Virus record (IMG/VR): IMGVR_UViG_3300025141_007995
Coordinates: 1-64,000 of that record
Source of the DNA: a virus
Length of the DNA: 64,000 bases
Direction: 5' to 3' (one strand)
Shown: positions 32,739-40,498 of the stretch, piece by piece
Layout of the letters: the number at the start of each line of letters is the position of its first letter
Numbering within the stretch: position 1 is the first letter of the stretch
Notes under the pieces: model-generated
Told to the model about the DNA's origin: nothing
Database searches by the model: none
Seen by the model: only the letters and a program-made list of their open reading frames with translations
Made by a program: the position numbers and the translations under genes

Positions 32739-33026
32739 ATGACTAAAAAAGAAAAGCAAAGATCGTTAACTAAAGAGTTTCTAACTTGGGTAAAAGATAT
32801 TTATCCTAAAGCAGAATTTGATGATTCTGAAGGATATGGATATACTGATATCTCTATTGACGGAGACTTTAAAGGAGATAATGTAATATCTTTTAGAAGA
32901 CATCAGAATCAAGTTGACGCATATAACTGGGCTGAAGATCATGTATTGGAAGCTGAGAAAGTTATGGATAAAAAGTTAGATGAATTAAAAAATAAATATC
33001 AATTATATTATGGTAGAAGTAATTAA
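32739..33026 (+). CDS. Hypothetical protein
   Basis: 95 aa. KEFLTWVKDIYPKAEFDDSEGYGYTDISIDGDF suggests a small alpha/beta fold; the C-terminal helix is charged. It is two bases after the previous gene and overlaps the next by 17. No known domain. Confidence 0.55.
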   Translation: MTKKEKQRSLTKEFLTWVKDIYPKAEFDDSEGYGYTDISIDGDFKGDNVISFRRHQNQVDAYNWAEDHVLEAEKVMDKKLDELKNKYQLYYGRSN

Positions 33027-33180
33027 ACATACGTTAGGGTTCTGTGGAGAGCATTGGCATCCTAATATTTGGACTGCTCTTGCTGGATCTCCTGTAATAG
33101 CATCTACGGTATATTACGTTAAATGTAAATGCGGTGGATGGTTTAATCATAAAAAAGGCTGTGATCATGTTGGAATTTAA
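33010..33180 (+). CDS. Small SWIM-like zinc-binding protein
   Basis: 56 aa. YYVKCKCGGWFNHKKGCDHV fits CxC...CxH, the SWIM finger, at the C-terminus. The N-terminus has TLGFCGEHWHPN with further possible zinc ligands. It is the second such mini-protein within 1 kb. It overlaps the upstream gene by 17 bases. Confidence 0.5.
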   Translation: MVEVIKHTLGFCGEHWHPNIWTALAGSPVIASTVYYVKCKCGGWFNHKKGCDHVGI

Positions 33181-33200
33181 ACAAAAATTAACTATATTAT
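33170..33200 (+). promoter_or_regulatory. Early-type promoter TTG-N20-TATATTAT
   Basis: TTG at 33170-33172, 20 bases, TATATTAT at 33193-33200. The ATG at 33204 is three bases later, the third nearly leaderless arrangement of this class. Confidence 0.55.
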
Positions 33201-33203
33201 AAT

Positions 33204-33353
33204 ATGGAAACTTTTGAAGATTATATGAATAAAAAAAATAGAGATGATCTACTTAATGAGATTATAGAATTAAAGATGAAACACCCCTTATCTGAAAAAG
33301 ATAAATTAAAGTTACAAAAACTGCAACAAAAATTAAATGAAGAAAGAATTTAA
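33204..33353 (+). CDS. Small charged coiled-coil-like protein
   Basis: 49 aa, Lys/Glu/Leu-rich helix throughout (LLNEIIELKMKHPLSEKDKLKLQKLQQKL). The start lies three bases past an early-type promoter. The end overlaps the nucleotidyltransferase start by 17 bases. Confidence 0.5.
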   Translation: METFEDYMNKKNRDDLLNEIIELKMKHPLSEKDKLKLQKLQQKLNEERI

Positions 33354-33804
33354 AGTTATGTTAGTAAGTGGAGGGTTTGATCCTGTCCACAAAGGTCATA
33401 TAGAAATGATTGAAGCAGCAGCTAAACAAGCTGAAGAAGTATGGGTAATACTTAATAATGATACTTGGTTGAGAGAGAAAAAAGGTAAAGCTTTTATGAA
33501 AGAGTCTGAAAGAGAGTATATTATGTCAAGAGTAAAAGGAGTCACTAGAACATTTGTTTGTAGACCTAGATCAGCTTCTGATAGAACAGTATGTGATGGA
33601 ATTTATTCTGCAATAAACGCTTACCGAAGAGATATAGAAGGAGAACTTTCTATGGCATTTGGTAATGGAGGAGATAGAGTACCTGGTAATATTCCGGAAG
33701 CAGATTACTGTAACTCGATGGATGTTGAAATGGTATGGAACTTAGGTAAAAAAGTTCAATCATCTTCTTGGTTGTTGGAAAAATATCAAAATGCAGCATT
33801 ATAA
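33337..33804 (+). CDS. Cytidylyltransferase-like nucleotidyltransferase (HxGH)
   Basis: 155 aa. SGGFDPVHKGHIEMI (11-25) has an intact HxGH. LNNDTWLREKKGKAFMKESEREYIM matches the RfaE/HldE-C-type KGRP...ER region, and the C-terminal VQSSSWLL stands in for the ISTT motif. Best comparison is the ADP-heptose-type or glycerol-phosphate cytidylyltransferase group. Unlike the relative at 25540, the catalytic His pair is complete. It may activate a sugar phosphate for the island or act on a nucleotide cofactor. Confidence 0.72.
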   Translation: MKKEFKVMLVSGGFDPVHKGHIEMIEAAAKQAEEVWVILNNDTWLREKKGKAFMKESEREYIMSRVKGVTRTFVCRPRSASDRTVCDGIYSAINAYRRDIEGELSMAFGNGGDRVPGNIPEADYCNSMDVEMVWNLGKKVQSSSWLLEKYQNAAL

Positions 33805-34456
33805 GGAGTATTGCGCTAAGAAAAATATATTCGATTGTGAATTTAAAGTCTATTATAATCCAGATCACGATGGAGGAGGACCTTTATTTATAGATTATAT
33901 ATTTTCTAAAAAAGAATTTTTAAATAATAATAAAAACGTTAAAAGTATATTAGAGTTATGCTCAGGACCAGGTTTTATAGGGTGGTATCTTTTTCACCAA
34001 CTCGAAGCAGAAACAGTTTCTTTTTCCGACTTAAACCAAGAGGTTTCAGAAGGAATAAAGTTAACTAATAAAAGATATAATTACGATTTTAAGTTTCATC
34101 ATAGTGATGGCTTTAATAATTATAATGGAGGAAAGGTAGATTTAATAGTTTGTAATCCTCCTTTTTTTGATAAAGAAGAACAGTTAAAAACCTTTATTGA
34201 CTGGTATCAGATAAAAAATGAAAAGTTAGCGAGGTATATAGCTTTAGATAAAAACTATGAACTACATACTAGAATAATAAAAGAGTATGATAAGTATTTA
34301 AATAAGGGAGGTAAATTTGTACTGGTTAACGATGTAAGGTATAACACACCAGAAAAGTTAATATCATTAGCTAAACCTGGGGTTAAATATAAAGTAGATC
34401 AGTATTACATCAAAGAGAAAAACCCTAATTATTATACATTAACTTTTTATAAGTGA
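33791..34456 (+). CDS. Class I SAM-dependent methyltransferase (NPPF type)
   Basis: 221 aa. ILELCSGPGFIGWYLF is the SAM-binding motif I with a downstream acidic SDLN. VDLIVCNPPFFD is motif IV of N5-glutamine and N6-adenine methyltransferases (N-P-P-F/Y). The size favours a HemK/RlmG-like enzyme acting on protein or RNA, though DNA adenine methylation cannot be ruled out. It overlaps the nucleotidyltransferase by 14 bases. Confidence 0.72.
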   Translation: MQHYKEYCAKKNIFDCEFKVYYNPDHDGGGPLFIDYIFSKKEFLNNNKNVKSILELCSGPGFIGWYLFHQLEAETVSFSDLNQEVSEGIKLTNKRYNYDFKFHHSDGFNNYNGGKVDLIVCNPPFFDKEEQLKTFIDWYQIKNEKLARYIALDKNYELHTRIIKEYDKYLNKGGKFVLVNDVRYNTPEKLISLAKPGVKYKVDQYYIKEKNPNYYTLTFYK

Positions 34457-34463
34457 TATTTAT
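34457..34463 (+). promoter_or_regulatory. Late-type motif TATTTAT
   Basis: GATATTTATATTAAAG lies 14 bases before the ATG of the Hint-domain gene at 34478. It lacks the leading C. Confidence 0.4.
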
Positions 34464-34477
34464 ATTAAAGAATTTTT

Positions 34478-36787
34478 ATGCAAGGAACATTATTTTCTTC
34501 TGATTACGTAATAGATGCTAACGGTAATGAAAGATTAATTGAAATCAATACTGATACTGCGTTTACAGACGACTTTATAGAGAACTATTTAAACTTAACT
34601 GACTTTATTAATATACTTTCTACTAATAGTATAGTAGAGGTAGTAATTATATATAAAGACTTCCATTATAATTTTGCAAATAAATTAGAAGAAGTATTAA
34701 GCACTCAGTTACCTTCTATTACATATACTAGACATTTAGAAGACATAAATTCTATCTATCCAGGTTCAGTTACAGACGCAGCTAATAAATTTATATTAAG
34801 ACTTGCTTATAATGAAAACGCATTATTTGATTCAACTTATGCTAAAAATAAATTAAACTTATTTGAATTATTTGTAGACAATAATAATACAACTGAAATA
34901 GCTGAATTTTACCATTCAGGATCTGACGGAATCACTAATACAATTACAGCTTCAACTAATGCATCAAACATTCCAGATTATATATCTAAACCAGCAGAAG
35001 TTCTTCACTCATCTTATAACCTATATAAAGGAGTTTCCGGTTCTAACGATCAAGAGAAATTAGATAATGTAATAGAAGAAGTAGAAGATATTGAAAGAGT
35101 TGATAAAATGATACAAAAGTATCATTATAATAGTGGCCAAGTTGAAAGTGATAGAATTACATCTATTAGATTATTTTCTATAGTTTATGGTACTGATATT
35201 AAATTAGTACATTTAGGTATAGCTAAATCTTCAGCAATATTGACTATACCAACTTCAATTGAATATGATTACAGAGGAAAAGGAAGATTAAAACTACAGC
35301 ATTACTACGAATTTGCTACTAATTTTCCTAAGATGAATCGTAAGCAAGGAGGATTTAGACCTACTGTAAAAGTATTAAAAACTGATAATACAGGAGTTGA
35401 ATTAAGCTCAGTAAAAGTAAATGATGTATTAGCTTCATATTATGTTTCTGGATCACCAGATACTGATAGCGGATCAGCATTAGTTGAATGGAGTGTACCA
35501 GGTGATACTATTCCTTCTGGTTCTTTTAGAACTAGTTCAGTAGTTTTTCAAGCTATGTCATCTTCAGCAGGTGATGCTACTTTAGGTAGATTAGTTACTA
35601 ACGATGGATTTGAACTTCCAGTTACACCATCAACAGTATTTTTAGTACACAATGCTTCTACTAATACAGTTACATATGAAACTATGCATAATATTAACTC
35701 AGGAGATAGTTTATTTGATCTTGATGGTAATAAGTTTTTAGTTTCACAATCATTATTAGACGTTTATTCAGATGAAGATAATATAGTTCATGAATTAAAC
35801 ATGGAATCAACCGATATGTACATCCTTAGTGCTTCAGGTATATTAGTTCACAATGCTCCTTGTTTTATAGCTGGGACTATGATAGAATGTGAAGATCTAA
35901 TTAAACCTATAGAGGAAGTTAATGAAGGAGATAGAGTAGCTACTTACAATCATGAAACTAACGAAATAGAATTTAAAACAGTCGAAGAAATTAGTATGTA
36001 TGATAATAAACCTATTATTAAAGTTACTATAGGTGATATAGATATTACTAGCACACATGATCATCCATACTATGTAGAAGGTAAAGGATATGCTTCTTAT
36101 AATCCTATTCAAACTTTTGAAGATGCTGGTTTAGAAGTAGCTAAGTTAGAAGTAGGAGATAAAGTAATGGATTATTATAAAAGTTTTGTAGAGGTAGTAA
36201 GTATAGAAGAGTTAGAAGAAACTGAGACTGTTTTTAATCTTAAACACGTAAAGGATAATAATAACTTTTATGCTAATAACTTCTTAGTTCATAATAGATC
36301 TGGTTGCTTTGTAGCAGGAAGTGAAGTAGCTTTAGCTAATGGTGATCATAAAAATATAGAAGATGTTGTCATTGGAGATTTAGTATTAAGTTGGAATGAA
36401 GAAACTCAACTAATTGAAGTAGATGAAGTATACGATACCGTTACTCCTGTTAATACCAGACTTTACGATTTAACTTTTACTGACTCTAAAATTACCTGTA
36501 CTCATGATCATCCAGTTTATGTCAGAAATGGAGAGGAAGCTTCTTCTTTTGAACTAAAATCTATGTCACCAGAACAAAGTAACGAAAAATATAATTTACC
36601 TCATAAAGTTACTGAACTACTGATAGGAGATAATGCTATTAATATTCATAATTCTGGAAGTAAATTAGAAAAAGCTGAGTATCATAATAGATTAGTAGGA
36701 TGGGCAGATCCTGTAGCAACCTATACTTTAAGAGTTAAAAATAATAATAACTTCTTTGTTAATGGAATATTAGTACACAATAAATAA
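34478..36787 (+). CDS. Large protein with tandem C-terminal Hint (intein-like) domains
   Basis: 769 aa. Residues 1-~390 form a strand-rich body; IDANGNERLIEINTDT near the start recalls ATP-grasp-like ends seen in marine phage proteins. From Cys462 a Hint domain begins CFIAGTMIEC, has a THDHPYY block and ends NNFLVHN. A second starts at Cys610 (CFVAGSEVAL), has CTHDHPVY and ends NGILVHNK at the stop. A degenerate module ends GILVHN just before Cys462. Residues after HN are Ala and Arg, not Cys/Ser/Thr, so autocleavage rather than true splicing is expected (BIL-like). Probably virion-associated. Confidence 0.75.
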   Translation: MQGTLFSSDYVIDANGNERLIEINTDTAFTDDFIENYLNLTDFINILSTNSIVEVVIIYKDFHYNFANKLEEVLSTQLPSITYTRHLEDINSIYPGSVTDAANKFILRLAYNENALFDSTYAKNKLNLFELFVDNNNTTEIAEFYHSGSDGITNTITASTNASNIPDYISKPAEVLHSSYNLYKGVSGSNDQEKLDNVIEEVEDIERVDKMIQKYHYNSGQVESDRITSIRLFSIVYGTDIKLVHLGIAKSSAILTIPTSIEYDYRGKGRLKLQHYYEFATNFPKMNRKQGGFRPTVKVLKTDNTGVELSSVKVNDVLASYYVSGSPDTDSGSALVEWSVPGDTIPSGSFRTSSVVFQAMSSSAGDATLGRLVTNDGFELPVTPSTVFLVHNASTNTVTYETMHNINSGDSLFDLDGNKFLVSQSLLDVYSDEDNIVHELNMESTDMYILSASGILVHNAPCFIAGTMIECEDLIKPIEEVNEGDRVATYNHETNEIEFKTVEEISMYDNKPIIKVTIGDIDITSTHDHPYYVEGKGYASYNPIQTFEDAGLEVAKLEVGDKVMDYYKSFVEVVSIEELEETETVFNLKHVKDNNNFYANNFLVHNRSGCFVAGSEVALANGDHKNIEDVVIGDLVLSWNEETQLIEVDEVYDTVTPVNTRLYDLTFTDSKITCTHDHPVYVRNGEEASSFELKSMSPEQSNEKYNLPHKVTELLIGDNAINIHNSGSKLEKAEYHNRLVGWADPVATYTLRVKNNNNFFVNGILVHNK

Positions 36788-36790
36788 ATT

Positions 36791-36931
36791 ATGGCATCAT
36801 CAATATATAAAACAGTATCATTTAGTGAAGTTAGAGAAGGAAAACTCAATGCAGCTTCTTCTGCTCAAGAAACTAATACTAAAGCAATTATAGGAAGATT
36901 TATAACTTACTTTAAAGCAAAACACTTATAA
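36791..36931 (+). CDS. Small hypothetical protein
   Basis: 46 aa (ASSIYKTVSFSEVREGKLN, then a helix to FKAKHL). It starts three bases after the Hint gene and is probably co-transcribed with it. No motif. Confidence 0.4.
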   Translation: MASSIYKTVSFSEVREGKLNAASSAQETNTKAIIGRFITYFKAKHL

Positions 36932-36937
36932 AAAAAG

Positions 36938-36968
36938 TTGCTTTTTCGAGTTATTTTACTTATATTAT
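36938..36968 (+). promoter_or_regulatory. Early-type promoter TTG-N20-TATATTAT
   Basis: TTG at 36938-36940, 20 bases, TATATTAT at 36961-36968. The ATG is 12 bases downstream. Confidence 0.6.
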
Positions 36969-36980
36969 TATTTAAATGTT

Positions 36981-37175
36981 ATGATTATGAACCAGTTATT
37001 TTTTATTAAATCACACAAAGTTAACCACAAAACAATAGATTCAGTAATGGAAGGTTGCCATATTGAATTCGATGGTTATCGATTCGAGCAACTTAAGAAA
37101 CGTCCTTTCGGTAGATCTATAGATAAGAGATTGAGGAGTATAAATGAAGAAACTCAATTAGTTATCTATAAATAA
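36981..37175 (+). CDS. Small basic hypothetical protein
   Basis: 64 aa (62 if the second ATG at 36987 is used). HIEFDGYRFEQLKKRPFGRSIDKRLRS is basic and may bind nucleic acid. It is the first gene of the redox operon and runs directly into the next ATG. Confidence 0.5.
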   Translation: MIMNQLFFIKSHKVNHKTIDSVMEGCHIEFDGYRFEQLKKRPFGRSIDKRLRSINEETQLVIYK

Positions 37176-37532
37176 ATGGAGAAGTTAAATTGGTATTATA
37201 TTTTTCTTGGGTTTCTTGTTACCATTATTGCTCAAGTTGGAGCTTGGTTTCAACATAACCTTCAGTTTAAAAATCCTAAGTATGATGAAACCTGGTGGGG
37301 AATGTATGCTATGGCTATACCTCTTACTTATGTTTTTATTTTAGCTACTAAATATAATGTAATAGGGTATGGAGGATCTATATGGGGAGCTAGATTTGTA
37401 GGATTTGCTTTAGGAATGTTTATATATGCTATTCTTATTCAGATCTACTTTAAAGAACCTTTTACACTTAAAATAGTAGTACAGTTATTACTTTGTTTTA
37501 GTATATTAGGAGTTCAAGCTTTTATGAAATAA
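37176..37532 (+). CDS. Four-helix integral membrane protein
   Basis: 118 aa with four hydrophobic segments (about 7-25, 42-60, 69-88 and 98-116) and an amphipathic loop (FQHNLQFKNPKYDETWWGMY). The fold suggests a small inner-membrane transporter-like protein. It is co-transcribed with flavodoxin, three bases away, but nothing ties it to electron transfer directly. Confidence 0.6.
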   Translation: MEKLNWYYIFLGFLVTIIAQVGAWFQHNLQFKNPKYDETWWGMYAMAIPLTYVFILATKYNVIGYGGSIWGARFVGFALGMFIYAILIQIYFKEPFTLKIVVQLLLCFSILGVQAFMK

Positions 37533-37535
37533 ATA

Positions 37536-38045
37536 ATGGAAATTAAAATTATTTACGGATCAGATACAGGTAATACAGAAGACGTAACTAATATGTTAGT
37601 TAATCTTTTAGATAATACTGAAGTAGTTACAGTTGAAGACTTAGAACCTAAGGATTGGAAATCTCATGAATATTATTTATTAGGAATACCTACTTGGTAT
37701 GATGGTGAACTTCAAAGTGATTGGGAAGAGTACTTTGATGAATTTAAAACTATAGATTTTACAGGAAAGACTATAGCATTATTTGGTTTAGGAGATCAGT
37801 ATACTTATGCTACTTGGTTTTGTGATGGAGTAGGAATATTAGCTAAAGTAATAATGGAAAATGGAGGTAAGGTTATAGGTTATACTGAAAAAGATAGTTC
37901 ATATGATTTTGAAACTACTCCTAAGGTTTTAGTAGATGATAAAACTTTTTATGGGCTTTGTATAGATCAAGATAATCAAGAAGAACTTACAGAAGATAGA
38001 GTTAATAAATGGGTAGAAAAGGTAAAGAAAGAGTTGGAATCCTGA
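37536..38045 (+). CDS. fldA: Flavodoxin
   Basis: 169 aa, long-chain flavodoxin size. The FMN phosphate loop GSDTGNTEDV (8-17) is intact. IPTWYDGELQSDWEEY (about 55-70) has the Trp-Tyr loop that stacks on the flavin. LFGLGDQYTYATWFCDG provides the second flavin-binding loop. It would carry one electron at a time between a reductase and a phage or host enzyme. The cognate reductase is encoded 480 bases downstream. Confidence 0.88.
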   Translation: MEIKIIYGSDTGNTEDVTNMLVNLLDNTEVVTVEDLEPKDWKSHEYYLLGIPTWYDGELQSDWEEYFDEFKTIDFTGKTIALFGLGDQYTYATWFCDGVGILAKVIMENGGKVIGYTEKDSSYDFETTPKVLVDDKTFYGLCIDQDNQEELTEDRVNKWVEKVKKELES

Positions 38046-38064
38046 TGAATTCTTCTTATATTTA
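38034..38064 (+). promoter_or_regulatory. Early-type promoter TTG-N20-TATATTTA
   Basis: TTG at 38034-38036, inside the flavodoxin end, 20 bases, TATATTTA at 38057-38064. The ATG at 38082 is 17 bases on, after AAAGGAAGTAAT. Confidence 0.6.
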
Positions 38065-38081
38065 TAGATAAAGGAAGTAAT

Positions 38082-38324
38082 ATGGCAGAAACAAACAGAT
38101 ACGTAGTAAAAATAGAAGCTTACGTTTATGGTAAAGATGATTATCATGTAAGAATGAAAGCTCATAAAATGCTTGATAAAATCAATGCAGATAATTTAAA
38201 CGCAGATGCTGAAATAAAAGAGCTTGGCTCTCAACCTTTCGGTACTATGCAATATAGAGAATTAGAGGACTTTAGTCGTCCTTCTAAATTAGATGAACCG
38301 GACGATAGTCCATTACCGTTCTAA
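38082..38324 (+). CDS. Hypothetical protein
   Basis: 80 aa. A strand (RYVVKIEAYVYGKDDYHVRMKAHKMLDKI), a helix, then an acidic Pro-rich tail (DEPDDSPLPF). No domain. It has its own early-type promoter between flavodoxin and reductase. Confidence 0.5.
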   Translation: MAETNRYVVKIEAYVYGKDDYHVRMKAHKMLDKINADNLNADAEIKELGSQPFGTMQYRELEDFSRPSKLDEPDDSPLPF

Positions 38325-38325
38325 T

Positions 38326-38550
38326 ATGTTTGAAGTAATACGATTTATTAGCGCTTATTTGGGTATAGGCTGTATTTGGATAATATGGTTTGAGTGGTTT
38401 TGTAATAACAATAAGATAGGAGGAGCATTTAGTAATAACGAAAGATATATTCAGATGCTATTGTGGCCTCTTAATTTAGGAGTATTTCTATATACTTGGG
38501 TACTTGAAGTTATAAATAATTTTAATAATGGCGGACCTAGGAGTTATTAA
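38326..38550 (+). CDS. Small two-TM membrane protein
   Basis: 74 aa from the ATG at 38326, one base after the previous stop. Two hydrophobic segments (FISAYLGIGCIWIIWFEWF and MLLWPLNLGVFLYTWVLEVI). The role is unknown; it overlaps the reductase start by 23 bases, so the three genes are coupled. Confidence 0.5.
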   Translation: MFEVIRFISAYLGIGCIWIIWFEWFCNNNKIGGAFSNNERYIQMLLWPLNLGVFLYTWVLEVINNFNNGGPRSY

Positions 38551-39241
38551 ATCAATAATAAAAGAAACTAAAAACGTATGGAGATTCAAAATAGAGTCTC
38601 CTTTGTTCGATACATTAAATTACAAATCAGGACAACTTATTAATTTATTTTTAAGAAGTCCAAATGAACCTCCTCATATCAGAAGTTATTCAATATCATC
38701 ATGGCCTGATAATACTAATGAATTAGAAATAATAGTAACAGATCAACCAGGAGGTAAGATGAGTGAGTTACTATTTAGAGAAGCTAAGGTTGGGACTGAA
38801 TTAGAGTACCAAGGACCTATGGGTGTATTTACCCTTCCGGAAGAGATAGATAGAGATTTATATTTCGTATGTACTGGATCAGGTATTAGCCCTTTCAGAT
38901 CCATGGTTAATTATGTGACTAAGAACAATATAAAAACGAAGAATATACATCTTATATATGGATGTAGAACTAAAGCAGATCTACTTTATTACGATGAGTT
39001 AAAGCAATTAGAAAAAGAGAATCCTAATTTTCATTATCATTGTACTCTATCGAGAGAAGAAGTAGAAGGTTTTCATCATGGATATGTTCACCCTATCTAT
39101 TTAGATTTAGTTAAAGATACTAAAGAAAAACCTCTATTTTACCTATGTGGTTGGAAACAAATGATTACAGATACTAGAACTAATCTTAGTAGTCTCGATT
39201 ACAAAATGGGTAAAGATATCAGGATAGAAATATTCGGTTAG
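38528..39241 (+). CDS. Ferredoxin/flavodoxin-NADP reductase
   Basis: 237 aa, the two-domain FNR fold. RSYSISS (52-58) is the FAD-binding R-x-Y-S/T-x-S motif. CTGSGISPFRSM (about 115-126) is the NADP pyrophosphate loop, and the C-terminus has YLCGWKQMI for nicotinamide/ribose binding. It ends in IEIFG rather than the plastid-type Tyr. With the nearby flavodoxin it would form an NADPH-to-flavodoxin electron chain, for example to power a radical-SAM, desaturase or ribonucleotide reductase system. Confidence 0.83.
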   Translation: MADLGVIKSIIKETKNVWRFKIESPLFDTLNYKSGQLINLFLRSPNEPPHIRSYSISSWPDNTNELEIIVTDQPGGKMSELLFREAKVGTELEYQGPMGVFTLPEEIDRDLYFVCTGSGISPFRSMVNYVTKNNIKTKNIHLIYGCRTKADLLYYDELKQLEKENPNFHYHCTLSREEVEGFHHGYVHPIYLDLVKDTKEKPLFYLCGWKQMITDTRTNLSSLDYKMGKDIRIEIFG

Positions 39242-39846
39242 TGAAAGATAAAGATCTTAATATTACAGATACCAGAATAGAGTTTAAAGATGATCCAAAC
39301 TCTATTGTCATGGATATAGTTTCTAAAGAGTTAATGGAATTTTATTCCTCTATCGTAACTCAAAATAAAGGAAAAGTATTAGATGTTGGCTTTGGATTAG
39401 GTTATAGTGCTGATGCAATATATAACAAATTAGGATCTTACTACTGTATAGAAGTTAATAAACAAGTATACGATAAAGCTAGAGTCTGGGCTGAAGGTAA
39501 ATCAAACGTGCATATATATTATGGTGACTGGATAGATGTTATTCCAGACTTCTTAGTAGATGTTTGTAAAATTAAATTTGATGGCATATTTTTAGATACA
39601 TATAAAGATATTAATTATCATAAGTTTGAGGATTATGCTAAATTGATTGCTAATGATAATTGTGTGCTTTCTATATTTAGTTATTTTACTTTAAGGAACA
39701 TATCTGAATTACATTCGCATTATTTTAAAATAGATTCTAAATATAGAAGTAACTACCCTAAAGACATAGAAGGAGGTCATACATGTCACTGGACTTATTT
39801 CTTAGATGGTGAGTTTAAAAAGAAAGTAGCAGAAACACCGTTTTAA
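39241..39846 (+). CDS. SAM-dependent methyltransferase (GTG start)
   Basis: 201 aa. GKVLDVGFGLGYSADAIY is motif I (D-x-G-x-G-x-G), and a later YYCIEVNKQVYDKA provides the acidic ribose-binding Glu. IFLDTYKD is in the position of motif IV. Similar to guanidinoacetate/small-molecule methyltransferases and to phage methyltransferases; substrate unknown. The start is GTG, overlapping the reductase stop (TAGTG). Confidence 0.65.
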   Translation: MKDKDLNITDTRIEFKDDPNSIVMDIVSKELMEFYSSIVTQNKGKVLDVGFGLGYSADAIYNKLGSYYCIEVNKQVYDKARVWAEGKSNVHIYYGDWIDVIPDFLVDVCKIKFDGIFLDTYKDINYHKFEDYAKLIANDNCVLSIFSYFTLRNISELHSHYFKIDSKYRSNYPKDIEGGHTCHWTYFLDGEFKKKVAETPF

Positions 39847-39869
39847 TAGGGAAATATATGTGAAAATAG

Positions 39870-39900
39870 TTGCTTTTCTGGAAAATTATTCGTATATTAA
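39870..39900 (+). promoter_or_regulatory. Early-type promoter TTG-N20-TATATTAA
   Basis: TTG at 39870-39872, 20 bases, TATATTAA at 39893-39900, then AAGGTATATTAATA and ATAAAGGTTATG. The leader is almost the same as at 46733. Confidence 0.65.
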
Positions 39901-39929
39901 GGTATATTAATAATTAAAAAATAAAGGTT

Positions 39930-40430
39930 ATGTATAAAAATTCAACATCATTAATTTCTGGTACTGATAGCAAGAAAGCTAAAAGTGAAACAAAAGACTG
40001 TGTAGTAAAAGCTATTGCTTCTTCTACTAACGTAGACTATGATACTGCTCATAGTTGGGTAAAAGAAAACTTCGAAAGAAAAGATAAAAAAGGAACTAGT
40101 AACTGGATGATTTCTAAAAGATTTAAGAATCAAGATATGGAAATCGGAGGTAAAAAGTTTAAAGTAAAGAAGTGTAAGTCTTGGGAGATAACAAATACTT
40201 ATAAGTTATACGGAGAGTCAATTGATCGTCAAAAGACTGTTAAATCTTTTAGAAAAGATAAGCAGAAAGGTACGTATATGGTATTAGTTAGTAAGCATGC
40301 TTTTACTCTTAAAGATGGTACGTTAATTGATAACTATGGAGAAGAGTGGAGACCTACTAGAAAGGTATTAGGAGCTTTTAATATATCTCCAGTCGTAGAA
40401 GAAGTTCAACTTTCCCTAGATTTTTCTTAG
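39930..40430 (+). CDS. Papain-like cysteine protease candidate
   Basis: 166 aa. TKDCVVKAIA (22-30) places a Cys at the start of a helix, and VLVSKHAFTLKDGTLIDNYG (118-137) supplies His123 and an Asp/Asn after a strand. This is the C...H...D/N order of papain/C39-like peptidases recurrent in phages. Possible uses are host-protein processing or prohead maturation. It has its own early-type promoter, favouring a role early in infection. Confidence 0.5.
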   Translation: MYKNSTSLISGTDSKKAKSETKDCVVKAIASSTNVDYDTAHSWVKENFERKDKKGTSNWMISKRFKNQDMEIGGKKFKVKKCKSWEITNTYKLYGESIDRQKTVKSFRKDKQKGTYMVLVSKHAFTLKDGTLIDNYGEEWRPTRKVLGAFNISPVVEEVQLSLDFS

Positions 40431-40437
40431 GGAACAG

Positions 40438-40468
40438 TTGGAAGTCTGAGATATTTTTCGTATATTTA
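40438..40468 (+). promoter_or_regulatory. Early-type promoter TTG-N20-TATATTTA
   Basis: TTG at 40438-40440, 20 bases, TATATTTA at 40461-40468. The ATG at 40499 is 30 bases downstream behind AATAAAGGTTATG. Confidence 0.65.
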
Positions 40469-40498
40469 AGTATATATAAATCAATAATAATAAAGGTT

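Noticed and set aside
34478-36787. A true intein with homing endonuclease
   Set aside because: No endonuclease domain is inserted and the residues after HN are not Cys, Ser or Thr, so standard protein splicing is not expected.
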